The notes under the pieces: generated by a model
What the model was told of the DNA's origin: nothing
What the model saw: the letters and a program-made list of their open reading frames with translations, nothing else
Databases searched by the model: none
Part shown: positions 44,111 through 57,200 of the stretch, one piece after another
Position numbering within the stretch: position 1 is the stretch's first letter
How the letters are laid out: each line of letters opens with the position of its first letter
Position numbers and translations under genes: made by a program
NCBI GenBank assembly: GCA_013400115.1
Contig: VXBP01010393.1
Span: 62,001 to 126,000, forward strand
Length of the DNA stretch: 64,000 nt
Direction of reading: 5' to 3'
From: Rhinopomastus cyanomelas
Taxonomy: Eukaryota > Chordata > Aves > Bucerotiformes > Rhinopomastidae

Positions 44111-45080
44111 TCTCGGCCGCTCCTGCGAGCCCCCGGCGCTGCCATCCCGAGCTCACGGAATGTAGGTCAGGGAAGGGGATTTTTTTAGCCTCATCCATGC
44201 GGAGCTGGGAAAATTCTCCTCCCTTGCCCTCTGCGTCAGCTGCAATCACCATCAGCAGCAGGAGCGGGTGGCTGGCACCTCGCTGCCCTGGGGCGAGGAG
44301 GGCAGGCGGGTCCCTGGCACAGCAGGGAGCATCTGAGGGGTGGGGAGGAGCTGCAGGGTGGCGGGTTGGTGCTTCCAGGAGCCCAGTGGGATACTGGTGC
44401 TGCCAGTGCTGTGCCAGGGGCCCAGCGAGGAGCCTGGCAACCTGCAGATGTGAAGCCCCACGGGGACCTTCAGTGTCCCTGTGGAAGCACTGTGTGGCAC
44501 CTAGCAATGGCTGTGGGACAGGGGGATCCCCATTGGAACCCCCAGAGTGCTGGGGGAGACCCTCCATGGTTTCCCAGACTGCAGGATGTGGAGGCTGGAG
44601 GAGCCCAGGGCACGTAGGGACGGGCACCAGCCCGGCACAGGAGCAGGAATCCCAAATGCTGGGGTCAGCCCCATCGGGGTTAGGGTTCAGGATAGGGTCA
44701 GGGGGTGCACACGCAGGGCAGGGCGGGAGGGCAGAGCCTGCCCTGGCAGCCCAGGGGCAGGGGACCCACAGGAGGATGGTTCTGGGGTCCCTGCTTGTTG
44801 ATCACTGGGAAGGCTCCTTGGTTAGCTCAGAGCTATCGGATGCGGTGCCGGGAGCAGAGAGAGCTGCTGCTCTGCTCTCCCAGTAAAAACAGCCCGACTC
44901 GCGCTGGGATCGTGGCGGAGGCAGCAGCTTTAGGGGTAGGACTGCCCAGCGGACATCCCCCACAGTGGGATCTGCCACTTGTGGGATCTCCAAGAAGCAG
45001 TGGAGCTCTGGGGGCTGAAGCCGAGGGCGGTGTGGCCACTGCTCTGAAACACCCGCAGCTGCCTGCCTGGGCAGCTCGGG

Positions 45081-45435
45081 GTCTGTGGGATGGTTATGGG
45101 GTCTGTGAGACAGTTCTCAGTGTGTGCAGGATGGCTTTGGGGTCTGCGGAATGTTTTTTGGGGTCTGTAGGATGGTTCTTAGGAGGTGTACGATGGTTCT
45201 GGAGTCTGGAGGATGGTTCTGGGGTCTGTGGGACAGTTTTTGAGGTCTGTGGGATGGTTCTAGGATTCTGTGGGGTGGTTTGGGGGTCTGCAAGATGGTT
45301 CCTAGAGTTTGTGGGATGGTTCTTAGGAGCTGTAGGATGGTTCTCAGCATCTGCAGGATGGTTTTGGGGTCTGTGAGAACAGCTTTTGGCTTCTGTGGGA
45401 TGGTTCTTGGGGTCTGCAGGGTGGTTTTGGCTGTT
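45081..45435 (+). repeat. Minisatellite, about 22-24 bp unit
   Basis: About fifteen diverged copies of GGTCTGTGGGATGGTTCT(T)GG-type units. Confidence 0.9.
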
Positions 45436-45984
45436 GGGGATGCTCCACATCTTCCCCAGGTGCAAAGCTGGAGCAGCCTGTCCAGCCCATAGGGTGGGGG
45501 AGAGGAGAGGTCCTGGGGGGTCTCAGGTTTGTCCAGCCGGGGTCAGAACAGTCCCACATCAGGACCCTGGGGCAAACTGGGCAGTGGTGGGGCTGTGCCT
45601 GGCCCCACTGAGGCTCTGGGCCCCAAAGTGCCCCCATGTCACCCCTTCAGCCAGAGGCACCAGGTTCTCCTGGATCAAACTGGGATCCAGGGGCACCCCA
45701 TGTAATCAGGGACTTGCTGTAGGAACCCCATCGCTTGGTGTGTGGGGCTGAGGAGGTTAGGGTCGGGGTGCTGGTGCGCCACAGCCTCAGCCCTGACCCC
45801 GCAGGGCAGCTGGGTGCTGTGGGATTGGATGTGCTGCTGCGAGAGCAGGGCCCCACTCAGCGTGGGGACCCCGCTGGCCTGGACATGGCCCCACAGCCCT
45901 GACCCTGCTCTTTGCAAACCTTGGGGGAGGCTGCGTGCAAGCTAGATGAGACACCAGCTCCACGGGCTTTGAGTGTTGGGCTGT

Positions 45985-46120
45985 GGGTGCAGAGGTGCCT
46001 CTGTGGGTGCTGAGGTGAGAGGAGGCGCTTCCATGGGTGCTGGGATGTGAGGAGGCACCTCCATGGGTGTTGGGGTGTGAGAAGGCGCCTCCGCGGGTGC
46101 CTCTGTGGGTGCCAGGTTAG
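45985..46120 (+). repeat. 30-bp tandem repeat
   Basis: Units beginning GGAGGCGCTTCCATGGGTGC start exactly at 46021, 46051 and 46081 (variants GGAGGCACCT, GAAGGCGCCT), with degenerate GTGGGTGC copies on each side. Confidence 0.85.
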
Positions 46121-46793
46121 GGGTGGGCAGCGGATGATGCTGCAGGTGCCAAGAGCTGGGGAGGATGGGGCAGGGCTTGCGGCTGCTGGTGCTGCGGTGG
46201 GTCTGTGGTGGGTCTGGGGCTTTCCGCCGGCGCCAGTCCCTCGGGAGCAGCGGGTGCTGCCAGGCCCAGCTGTGTGCGGTGGGCCCCGCGTGGCAGCGTG
46301 GCACCTGTCTCCTGGGAGACTGCGGGCGCAGGAGCGGCGCCGAGCCCAGCCGACACGGGCTGCCACCGCACGCCCGCCGCACAAACACTGCAAATGTCAA
46401 GGGAGCCTAAAAATAGCCCCTGCGGGGCCCCCGTGCACCCGCGCCCCCCCCCCTCGCCCGCTGCCAGCCCGCGGGGGGGCCCGGGGGGGGTCGGTGCCAG
46501 GGCGGGCTGCACGCCCCTGCTCTGCCACCCCGGCCCCCTGCCAAGGGGCGACCCCAACGGGATGGCGTGGCCTCCCGCTCCTCCCCCTCCTCGGCGGGGT
46601 TTGAGGTTCCCCCCCGGAGGGCTCCCCAGCCTTGCCCTGGCCCTGGTGCGGTGGGGGAGCGGCTGTGCCCCGGGAGGGGGGCCGGGGTGGCCCCGCTGCT
46701 GCCGCTGCCCTAAAGCAGGGGGTGACCCGCGGGCGATCCCAAAGCACCTCCCGGAGCCCCGCCAGCGCCGACCTGCCCCCTTGGCTCCCCCAG

Positions 46794-48222
46794 CACTACT
46801 TCACGGTCAACTTCAACCACGAGAACCAGAAGACCCTGGAGCTGAGGACCGAGGATGCCAAGGACTGCGACGAGTGGGTGGCGGCCATCGCTCACGCCAG
46901 GTACTGCCCTCGGCCGCCCCGCCTTGGGGACCCCCACGAGCCTCATGCCCAGCCCTGGCCGCAGCGGCCGGCGCTGCCGGGGCGCCTGACCGAGCCCTGG
47001 GGGCCCCCCGGAGGGGAGAAGCAGGAGGCCGGCGGGTGTCCGCGGGGTCTGGTGGGAGCCGGTGCCGCAGGGGTCCCCCTTCCCGCCAGACTCGTGGGGG
47101 AGGCGACCCCCGGCTTTGGGGTTCGCTTGGGCCTCCTGCTGGTCCCCGGGCCCCCGGGGGGCTCACAGCCGCCTCTGCCCGCAGCTACCGGAGCCTGGCG
47201 ACGGAGCACGAGGCGCTGATGCAGAAGTACCTCCATCTCCTGCAGATCGTGGAGACGGAGAAGACCGTTGCCAAGCAACTCCGGCAGCAGATCGAGGACG
47301 GGGAGATCGAGATCGAGCGCCTCAAGGCTGAGGTGAAGGCGCTGGCGCTGCCCCGGCGCGGTGACCCCTGGGCTGCGGGTGCCATGGGGGCGGTGGCGCC
47401 CTGCTGGCGGGGCCCGGGGGGTCCCCCAGCCCCTGGGATCCCTCTCGTTCTCACGGTGTCTCTGGCAGAGAGGGTTCACGGGGAGAGGGGGGGTCTCGGT
47501 GTGGTGCCCGGGCTTTGCGCCAGCAGCGGGCACTGGGTTCATTGCAGGGGGTGAGACCCCTCGTCTTCTCTCTTTTCACCCTGGATACCCGGGTTGGCCC
47601 CCCCGAGCTGCCCCTCCGGTGGCCTCCTCTGCCAGGGTGGGCACAGCTGGAGGGGCAGAGGGGTCTGGGTGTGTGGGGACCAGACCCCGGGGCCAAGCCC
47701 TGCTCAGCGGTGCCCAGTGACGGCACGGGGGGCAACGGGCACAAGGTGGAACCCGGGAAGTTCCAGCTCTAGGAACTTCCTGACTTTCCAGGTTCCAGAG
47801 AGGCCGTGGGGTGTCCTGCTGTGGAGAGATCCTGGACCCCTCTGGTGTCCCTGGCAGGGGGCTGTGGGAAGGCAGCAGGACGGGTCCTGCTGGGCTGAGA
47901 TGCCAGCCCCATGTCAGTATAACCCCACCACTGCCCCAGAGGAGGCATCTGCAGCAGACGTGTCAGGGTGTCCCGGGGACATGTCGGGGTGTCCCAGGGA
48001 TGTGATGTGGTGTCGCAGGGACAGGTTGGGGTGTGTCAGGGGTGGGTTGGGGTGTCCCAGGAACATGTGAGGGTGTCCCAAGGACGTGCAGGGCTGCCCC
48101 AGCCACTGGCGCCTCCTCTGTGCTCTCAGATTGCCTCCCTGCTCAAGGACCACGAGCGCATCCAGGCCGGCCAGACCAGCGCCCCCAGTGATGATGACAG
48201 CGACATCAAGAAGATCAAGAAG
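46794..48222 (+). CDS. RASGRF1: RASGRF1 exons 2-4: end of PH1 and coiled coil
   Basis: 46794-46900 encodes the C-terminal half of PH1 (HYFTVNFNHENQKTLELRTE...DEWVAAIAHA), including the C-terminal helix tryptophan. 47185-47332 encodes the coiled coil (ATEHEALMQKYLHLL, TVAKQLRQQIEDGEIEIERL). 48130-48222 completes it and ends in an acidic/basic segment (SDDDSDIKKIKK). In mammals PH1-CC-IQ together are needed for the Ca2+ response. Confidence 0.95.
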
Positions 48223-51200
48223 GTGGGTGGTGGCGGGCGAGCAGCGTGGGGTCCCGGTGGGGTCCCACTGCTCATGGTGGTTCCCAAGTCGATTCAGAAG
48301 AGCTGCCGCTGCAGTCGGGAGGGCTCAGGGGCATGAGGGGGCAGGGCATGCCCACGGCAGGCAGCACCCGCACGGCCCCCCAGCCCTCCCTGAGGGGGTG
48401 CCGTGGCTCGGAGCAGGTGCAGAGCTTCCTGCGGGGCTGGCTGTGCCGGAGGAAGTGGAAGACCATCATCCAGGACTACATCAGGTCCCCGCACGCCGAC
48501 AGCATGCGCAAGCGCAACCAGGTGGTGTTCAGCATGCTGGAGGCCGAGGCCGAGTACGTCCAGCAGCTGCACATCCTCGTCAACAACTTCCTGCGGCCGC
48601 TGCGCATGGCCGCCAGCTCCAAGAAGCCCCCCATCACGCACGACGACGTCAGCAGCATCTTCCTCAACAGGTGAGGTGCTGGCTGGGGCGGCGGGGGCCA
48701 GCGTGTCCATGGGACACCCACACAGCAGCCCCCGAGCACTGGGAGCTGGCACCAGGAGGTGCCAAGGGGCTGGTGCTCGGGCAGCCGGTGCGGGGCTGCG
48801 TCTGCAGGAGGTCCTGGCTCTGTCGGGGGCAGTGACGGGGGCAGCGTCCTGCGGCTCTGGCAGGAGTCGGTGGGGAGGGGGCAGCTGTCGGGGGGATGGT
48901 GTGGAGGGGCAGAAGTGGCCTCTCCCCTGCAGGAAGGTGGGTCTGGACTCCCCCACACTGAGCTGGAACAGGGTGGATTTAGGTCAGACAGGAGGAAAAG
49001 GGCTGGAATCTGAGGGTGGGGGGGTCCCTGGAACAGGCTGCCCAGAGACGGGGTGGGGGCCCCGTCTGTGGAGCCATTCAAGGTCAGGCTGGCTGGGGCT
49101 CTGGGCAACCTGGTCTGGGAGAGTGCTGGCCCTGCTGGGTGAGGGGGGGTTGGACTGGGTGCCCTTTGCAGGGCCCTTGCAGCCCTGTTTAATGATCCTG
49201 TGAGTCCTTGGTGATGACTGCTGAGGGGAGCTTCCTCCCTCTCTGCCCTCACCCACCGCTCCCCGCTGGCTGTGGGGACCCTCTCCACACCCCAGTGCTC
49301 CACGGGCCCCATCCCAGTGCTCTGTGCTCACCTCCAGCTCTGTCTTCCAGCGAAACCATCATGTTTTTGCACCAGATCTTCTACCAAGGGCTGAAGGCGA
49401 GGATCTCCAGCTGGCCCACGCTGGTGCTGGGTGAGTGCCCCACGCCGCCGCCACCTCCTCGTCACCCAGCTCCCATCACGGGGGAGTCCCCATCCCCAAA
49501 GGGGTTCCAAGGACCCATGGATGTGGCTCTGGGTAACAGGGTTTGGTGGTTGCAGAGGGGTTGGGTTGAAGGTTGGACTGGATGGTCCTGGAGCTCCTGC
49601 TGGGGCGAGCTGGTGCTGAGGAGCACTGCTGCATCCTTGGGAACCTTCAGCTATCGGGGGCTCCAGACCCCAAACAGGGCACAACTGGGACTTGTGTGAG
49701 CAGGCTGAAGCCCCAGGGGTGGGGTCGGGGGGTAAGGAGGGCTGGGGGTGTGGGGCCTGTGCCAGGGCCAGCAGCCCCACGTGCCCCGCACCGCTCTGCC
49801 CGCAGCTGACCTGTTCGACATCCTGCTGCCCATGCTGAACATCTACCAGGAGTTCGTGCGCAACCACCAGTACAGCCTGCAGATCCTGGCCCACTGCAAG
49901 CAGAACCGTGACTTCGACAAGCTGCTCAAGCACTACGAGGCCAAACCCGACTGCGAGGAGAGGACCCTCGAGACCTTCCTCACCTACCCCATGTTCCAGG
50001 TGACCGCTGGCGCCACCCTCCTGGCAGCGAGGGGTGGGCTGGGTGCTGCAGCCCCATCGCTGGGATCAGCGTGGGTGAAGGTGGTCTGGGGGGGTCCCTA
50101 CACTGCTCCCGGGCTCTTCTCAGGCTGTTGCTGGGGTGGTTGGTGCTGCAGGGCTGTCCCAGGACAGGGCTGCCGGCTTCCCCATCACCCCACAGCTCAG
50201 GGACATGGATGGGGCCACCCCCGCACTGATCCCCCTCTTCACAAAGTTTTAGCAGGAGGGCCTTTGGAGCCGGGAGTTCTGGGGCTCCCGGCAGCCGCTG
50301 ATGCCCCGCTGCGATGTGCTCCCCGCAGATCCCCAGGTACATCCTGACGCTGCACGAGCTGCTGGCTCACACCCCGCACGAGCACGTGGAGAGGAACAGC
50401 CTGGACTACGCCAAGTCCAAGCTGGAGGAGCTCTCCAGGTCAGAGCCAGAGCTGGCCGTGGCTGTGGGACAGGGTGGGCAGCTCTCACGGGTGGGCAGTT
50501 CTGGCTGCTGAGGGGCTCTGGGGCTGCTGGAACCTTTGGTGCAGGGGGGGTTCACTCGGCTCTCCTGGAGCCTGTTGGGCAGCGCTGGTGAGCATGAAAC
50601 CCCTGGTGAGCCGCCAGCATGGGGAGACCCACCTGCTGGGGTGCAGATCCCCCGCGAGCCCCGGTCCCCTCCACCCCCAGGATAATGCACGACGAGGTGA
50701 GCGAGACCGAGAACATCCGCAAGAACCTGGCCATAGAGAGGATGATCATCGAGGGCTGCGAGATCCTGCTGGACACCAGCCAGACCTTCGTGCGACAAGG
50801 TACCCTGCCCGTGCCACACGTCTGGCCCCAGTAACCCCAGTGGCTCTCGGGGTCCCAGCCCCAGCCTGGGGCTCCCGCTGGCCCCTGCCCCACTGTGGGC
50901 ACCCGGCCGCGCCAGAGCGCCCCCGATGCCAGGGCCGGGTCTCTCCCCGCGCGCAGGGTCCCTCATCCAGGTGCCGATGTCTGAGAAGGGGAAGATCCCG
51001 AGGGGCCGGCTGGGCTCGCTGTCGCTGCGGAAGGAGGGCGAGCGGCAGTGCTTCCTCTTCTCCAAGCACCTCATCATCTGCACCCGGGGCTCCGGGGGCA
51101 AACTGCATCTCACCAAGGTGCGGGGGCGCCGCAGCCTCCGGGCTCGGAGCGGGGGCTGGAGCCCGGGGCCGCGGCAACGGCTGGGCTCTCCTGGAGACAC

Positions 51201-54200
51201 CGGGGCCACCGTGACCGGCCCGGCTGCGGCGCCCTGGGGGCGGCTGGGCTGGCGCTGGGAGCTGCTGGGTGTAGCTGGTGTGGGGCAGCTCCCGGGTGAG
51301 GGCTGTGCCGGGCTTTCGGGAGGAGAAGGGGCGGACGCTCAGTACAGAGAGAAGCCGTCCCGAGGCGCAGCAGCAGCCGCGCGGTTCCTCAGCGGGAAAT
51401 TCAAACCGCAGCCCAGCCCTGCGCCCGACGCCCCAGTCTCCTCCAGTCTGCCCCCCAGACTCCTGTCGGTGGAGGTTCCGCAGTTAATGGGGCCAGAAAT
51501 CGCTCGTTCCCGGCACTAAACTATCAGCTGGGAAAATCCCAGCCCCTGGCCGAGAGCTGACCACGAGACAAAGGGGCTGTGGGAGAGCGGAACTGGGAGC
51601 GCTGGGGCCGCCGTGGACACCCAGCCGGGCTGACGGCTGCGCTCCCGCCCCTGCAGAACGGTGTCATCTCCCTCATCGACTGCACGCTGGTGGAGGAGCA
51701 GGAGAGCACCGACGAGGACGGTAGGTGCCCGCAGCCCGCCCGCAGCCTGCCCCTGGGGTGCACCCCGCACCCTGCTCAGATGGGTGCTGCTCGGCTGTCC
51801 CCCAGCGGGTGCTGGGCACCGGGACGTCTCGGGAAGCAGGGTCACAGCTACTCCAGGCCCCTCTTGGCTGGGGTGTCCAGCCCTGCAGACCCTCACCCGC
51901 TGCACGGGGGGCGTGGTCCCCCCGCTGTGACACCCAGTGTGGCCAGGGAGGTGCCCGGGGTGCGGGTCACACCGAGGCCACGTGGAGCCCTGGCAGGAGG
52001 CTCTGGCAGCCCTGGGCAATGCTTTCCCGGGCCGGGTGTCGGTGTGGCCGGCGCCGCCCGTGCCCCCCACCACAGAGCCGTGTCGTCCCGTCACGGAGGT
52101 GCTGCTCAGGCTCCGGGAAGCAGGGATGTGCCGGCTGCTTCGGTGAAGTGAATCATTCACTGGAAACCCACCGGGCACCCAGTGATGCAAATGGGACCCT
52201 CCCCAGGCAGGGGGGCACAGCTCAGCTCCATGGAGCCGGGCAGAGGGGGTGCTGCTGCTCCCCACGTGCAGCCCCTGCCCTGCAGTGGGACCAGCTCCTG
52301 TCCCTCGTCCCAGCACGAGTCCTCTCCTCGCCAGCAGCCGGGGTCTCCCCAGCCCCGTGCTCGGGACCAGGCTTTGCCCAGCAAACCCATCCCACCCTCC
52401 GTGGGGCCGTGGGGCCGCCTGTGCTGGTGGAGGGTGGGCGGGCAAGGACGCCCAGAGTCACCCCGTGGGGGTTGTGTGTTGCAAAGCCAAATCCTCGGGG
52501 CAAGACATCGACCACCTCGACTTCAAGATTGTGGTGGAGCCCAAAGATTCCTCCTCCTTCACTGTCATCCTGGTGGCCTCGTCCAGGCAGGAGAAGGCTG
52601 CGTGGACCAGCGACATCAGCCAGGTAGGACGGACCCAGCAGGGAGAAGGTTTCGGGGTGCAGCAGCCCCAGGGGATCTCTGACCTGCTGCCCCGCTGCAG
52701 GCTGTGGCTGTGGGGCACTTTTTGGTGCCCAGAACCAACCAGCTGATGTTGGCTCGGGGCTGTGGGTGGGCTGTTGGGTAGCACCCGGCAGGGTCTGCGC
52801 CCTGGGCGCTGTCCCGGTGCCGTCGGGACCTGCTGCCGGGGAGGGCTGCTGCGAGCAGCTCAGGAGCACCCGGAGCACCCCGGGAGCGGCGCCACGCAGC
52901 GCTGGGGCTGCACCCAGAGCCCGCTGCTGCGCCCAGTCCGCTCACGGGACGAGGAGGAGGAGGAGGCAGGGGCCAGGGCGCAGCAGCTGGGAGCAGGGCT
53001 GTCCCTGCTCCGCCGGCACTGCCTGAGCTGCTGCTGGGGCTGTACTTTGGGCTGCCCCCGGCTCACACACACACCTGAAGGCTGTTGCTGGGTGCAGAGC
53101 TTTCTCCGGGGGCGGGGAGGGGGAGAGAGGAAGAGATAAAAGTCCCCAGTGCGGCAGAGGCTGTCCCGGCGCTGCACTGGTCCCTAGGAGAGCTGTGGGC
53201 AGGAGCTGGGGCGCAGCCATGCACTGAAAGGTGGCAGCTCCTGGTCCCTGGGGGGGACTCCAGGAGGGGACATTGCTTCCTGCCACCCAGGATGGGAGTC
53301 TTTGTGCCTGCCCGGGCCAGCTCTGCAGTGGGAGGGCTGGGAGCAGCTTGGAGAGCCGTCGTGAAGCTCCGGGTGAGGGGCAGCTCTTCCCTGCCCCAGC
53401 CGAACGCAGGAGCCGGGTGGGCAGCGGGAGCCGCCCTGAGCCCGAGCCGTGTCTCTCGCAGTGCGTGGACAACATCCGCTGCAACGGGCTGATGATGAAC
53501 GCCTTCGAGGAGAACTCCAAGGTCACCGTCCCCCAGATGATCAAGTGAGTGCTGGCTGCGGGCACCGGGGCTCTGCCGGCCCCCGGCACTGGGGTGCACT
53601 CGGGGAAAGCCCTGCGTGGGGAGGGGAGGGCGCCGGGAACCGTCAGTGGTGGTGCAGGGGGAAGCGAGGAGGGGCAAGGGGTGCTGGGCTGCCCGGAGGG
53701 GGGACCTGTGTGGCGCAGCCGGTGGGACGGGGAGGGTCTGGCTTCACAAGTGTCCCCCAGGGACGGGGTCTTGCCCAGCCCTCACTGGGGCGGAGTCTCC
53801 ACCCCGTTCGGAGGGTGGATTTCCAGGGTCTCCCCTGGAGGGGACACCCCGAGGTGCCCCTCGCTGCCAGGGACCTGTTCCTCACGTCTCGGGGGGGAAG
53901 CTGCTGGCGCCAGGCAGCCCCTGGTGTCGTTCTGGGCTGGAGCCACAGCTGTCTTGTCTCTCTGCAGGTCTGATGCCAGCTTGTATTGTGATGATGTTGA
54001 CATTAGGTTCAGTAAAACGATGAATTCCTGCAAGGTCCTGCAGATCCGCTACGCGAGCGTGGAGCGGCTGCTCGAGAGGCTGACGGACCTGCGCTTCCTC
54101 AGCATCGACTTCCTCAACACCTTCCTGCACTCCTACCGCGTCTTCACCACCGCCCTCGTGGTCCTGGACAAGCTCATCACCATCTACAAGAAGCCCATCA

Positions 54201-57200
54201 GCGCCATCCCCGCTCGGTGAGGCTGCAGTGCCCGTCCCTGCGACCCCGAGGGTCCCGCGGGGCTTCGGGGGGGCTGCAGCGCCACTCCGCTGTCCCCTCT
54301 TTCACTCACCGTGAGCGGGGTCACGGGAAGCAGCCAACCCTGAGCTCGGTGGGTGCCCCTCAGGAGAGCTGAGCGGTGGGAATGGGGTGACAGGGGCTGC
54401 CCTGGCTGCACCGAGCCCAGAGGGAGATGCCCGGGGTCCCGGCGCTGCCAGAGCTGCCCGGGGCAGTGCGAGCTCAGCCATCGCCCATTTCTCCACCCAG
54501 GTCCCTGGAGCTGCTGTTCGCCAACAGCCAGAACAACAAGCTGCTCTACGGGGAGCCCCCCAAGTCGCCCCGCGCCAACCGCAAGTTCTCGTCGCCGCCG
54601 CCGCTGTCGCTCAGCAAGTCGTCGTCGCCCAGCCGGCGCAGGAAGCTCTCGCTCAACATCCCCATCATCACCGGGGGCAAGGCACTCGACCTGGCCGCCC
54701 TCAGCTGCTCCTCCAACGGCTATGCCGGCGTCTACTCCTCCATGGCCCCCTTCAGCAAGACCACCCTGGACATCAACAAGCTCTACGTGGCCGGCACCTA
54801 CCCCAGCAAGATCCCCGACGAGGGACAGGCGGCCTCGGAGAAGCAGGAGGAGTCACTGCCCAGCAAGCAGGGTGGGTCGTGGAGGATGGCCATGGGGTTG
54901 GGGGTGCTCTGGGGTGGGCAGGGGGACACCTGTGGGGTCAGTGCAGCCCGAGGAGGGCAGACGGGCAACACGGGTGTGGGGTGGTGACTGGGGCCCCTGC
55001 TCCTGCCAGGCTCCGAGGTGTCTGTGAGGGAAGAGTCGGACACGGAGCCCAACCACAGCGACGAAGCAGAGGCTGAGACTTCCCCTACAAAGTCTCCGAC
55101 CACTCCCAAGGCCGTCAAGTGCAAGAACTCCTCAGGTACGCGGGGAGCCGGAACCCATCCCGCTGTGGGGCCACCGGGCTGCCTGGCCCCTGCCAGGAGG
55201 AAGGGAGCCCTGAGCAGCAGCAGGACTCAGCCCTTCCCTTTGCTCTGGGGGGTGCAGGGAACAGCCAGGCTCCCCGAACACAGGGCCAGACTAAGCTGAG
55301 CACCCTGACGGGGCTGCTAACCCCTCTGGGGCTGGGGTGAAACCACCAGGCTGCACCTCAGGGCTGGGCTGAGCACCTTACTGGGTCTTCTCACCCCTTT
55401 GGGGCTGGGGTGCTGCTCTGGGATCGGTGGAGGTGAGAGCTGCTCGAGATGGGAGCCCAGACTGGCATCGAGCACCGATTCCTGTGCTCGAGCCTCTCCC
55501 GTGTTAACCCCAACACCTCTGTAGCCCCAGTTCTGCACTGGACAGACTCCCACCACCTAGAGCTGCCCCTCTCCTCTGCCCCAGCGCCATCGGGTGGAAG
55601 CCAGCCCTGTGTGGGGCACAGCCCTGCACTGCTGGCTGCACCCCGCTCTGTGAGCCCCATTCCCGGTGGCCCACGACCCAGGGTCTGCGGGAGGGACCCT
55701 GCTGGGCTGCGGCAGTGGCTGCAGGGGGTCGGCTCTCTTCTCCCCTCCTGCCCCACAGATTTCTCGCTGTTTTCCTACAACAACGGGGTGGTGATGACGT
55801 CCTGCCGGGAGCTCGACAGCACCCGCAGCGCCCTGTCGGCCGCCTCTGCCTTCGCCATCGCCACGGCGGGGGCCAACGAGGGGACCCCCACCAAGGAGAA
55901 GTACCGCAGGATGTCCCTGGCCAGCGCAGGTACCCTGCCCCAGGGATGTGGGCTCGGGGTGCCCCTGCCTGCCGGGCTCGAGGCAGCTCCCACAGGGAGC
56001 ACCCCAGAGCACCCACAGCTGGGGCTGAGCAAACTGGGGTCCCGGCACCCAGTGCTTTGGTTCAGAGGCACCTATGGGGTGCTCAGGGGGAAGGGGCTAT
56101 GCTCAGTGTTCAGCAGTCCCAGAGGCACCCACAGGGGACCCCCGAGGGCGCTGGGGCTGTGCTGAGGGCTCGCCGGCAGTTTCAGGTTTTCCTGCGGACC
56201 AGCGGAATGGGGACAAGGAGTTTGTGATCCGGAGAGCGGCCACCAACCGTGTCCTCAACGTCCTGCGGCACTGGGTGTCCAAGCACTCCCAGGTGGGTGC
56301 CTGAGGTCAGGGGGCACCGGGGTGTGCTCCTGGGGCACTCGGCTGGGCCAGAGCCCGGGCGGGGGGCTGTGCCGAGCGGGCGGGGGGCTGTGCCGAGCTG
56401 GCTGCACCGGCAGGACTTCGAAACCAACGAGGAGCTGAAGTTCCGAGTGATCAGCTTCCTGGAGGAGGTGATCCACGACCCCGAGCTGCTGACCCAGGAG
56501 CGGAAGGCGGCCGCCAACATCATCAGGTAGGGCCTGCGGGCAGCACCTGCTGGGTCCTGGAGCTGGACCGGGCTCCTTCCCACACCGGGACCCCACGGAG
56601 GTGTGATGACCCCGTGTCCGTGTGAGGTCGGGCAGGGGCTCAGCACCCCCTGCCTCGCAGCTGGAGGGGTGCACGGGGCCTGCTGGGGCCTGGGAAGGGT
56701 TTCTTTCCCCTCCAGGGGGGCAGCTGGGGCCCCAAGCCTGTGGGGCTGTGCCTTCCCCCGGCGTGACGCTGCCATCTGCTGCTGCAGGACCCTGACGCAG
56801 GAGGATCCGGGCGACAACCAGATAACCCTGGAGGAGGTGGTGCTGATGGTAAATGCTCTTCCCCTTCCACACCCCCTGCTGCTGCGGGGCCAGCCAGAGC
56901 TCCCAGTGCTGCCAGTCCCTGCCCCTGCGGGACACAGACACCCCAGGCTACTCCCAGCAGAACCCCTGCAACTGCAGCAGCTCCATCCCCCAGGGCTGCA
57001 GACAGCTTCTGGGGTGCCAGGGCCCTGGGGAGGGTATTTTAAGCCTTGGCTGGTGACCTGGGAGCTGCTGGGAAGTCCTTTGAGGAAGAGAAACCAAAGC
57101 AGAGGGTTTCAGTCTGCACCCCGAGTTCGGCAGCTTTAGGGGAAACAGCAGGGGAAGGCCGTGACCTGGGATGCAGGGGTGTGGGATCTGCTGTGGGGTG

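Larger units (their letters stand above)
41235..46793 (+). other. Presumed intron 1 of RASGRF1
   Basis: No known exon is found. The interval holds three minisatellites (listed separately). An open frame of 300 codons at 41883-42785 shows no recognisable domain. Confidence 0.4.

Noticed and set aside
43981..44886. 301-codon frame with MRIPLEKLLV-type repeats
   Set aside because: Openness is explained by the 30-bp tandem repeat; the antisense frame is equally open.
45094..45465. Minus-strand frame with repeated NHPTDPK-type units
   Set aside because: Translation of the 22-24 bp minisatellite, no gene structure.
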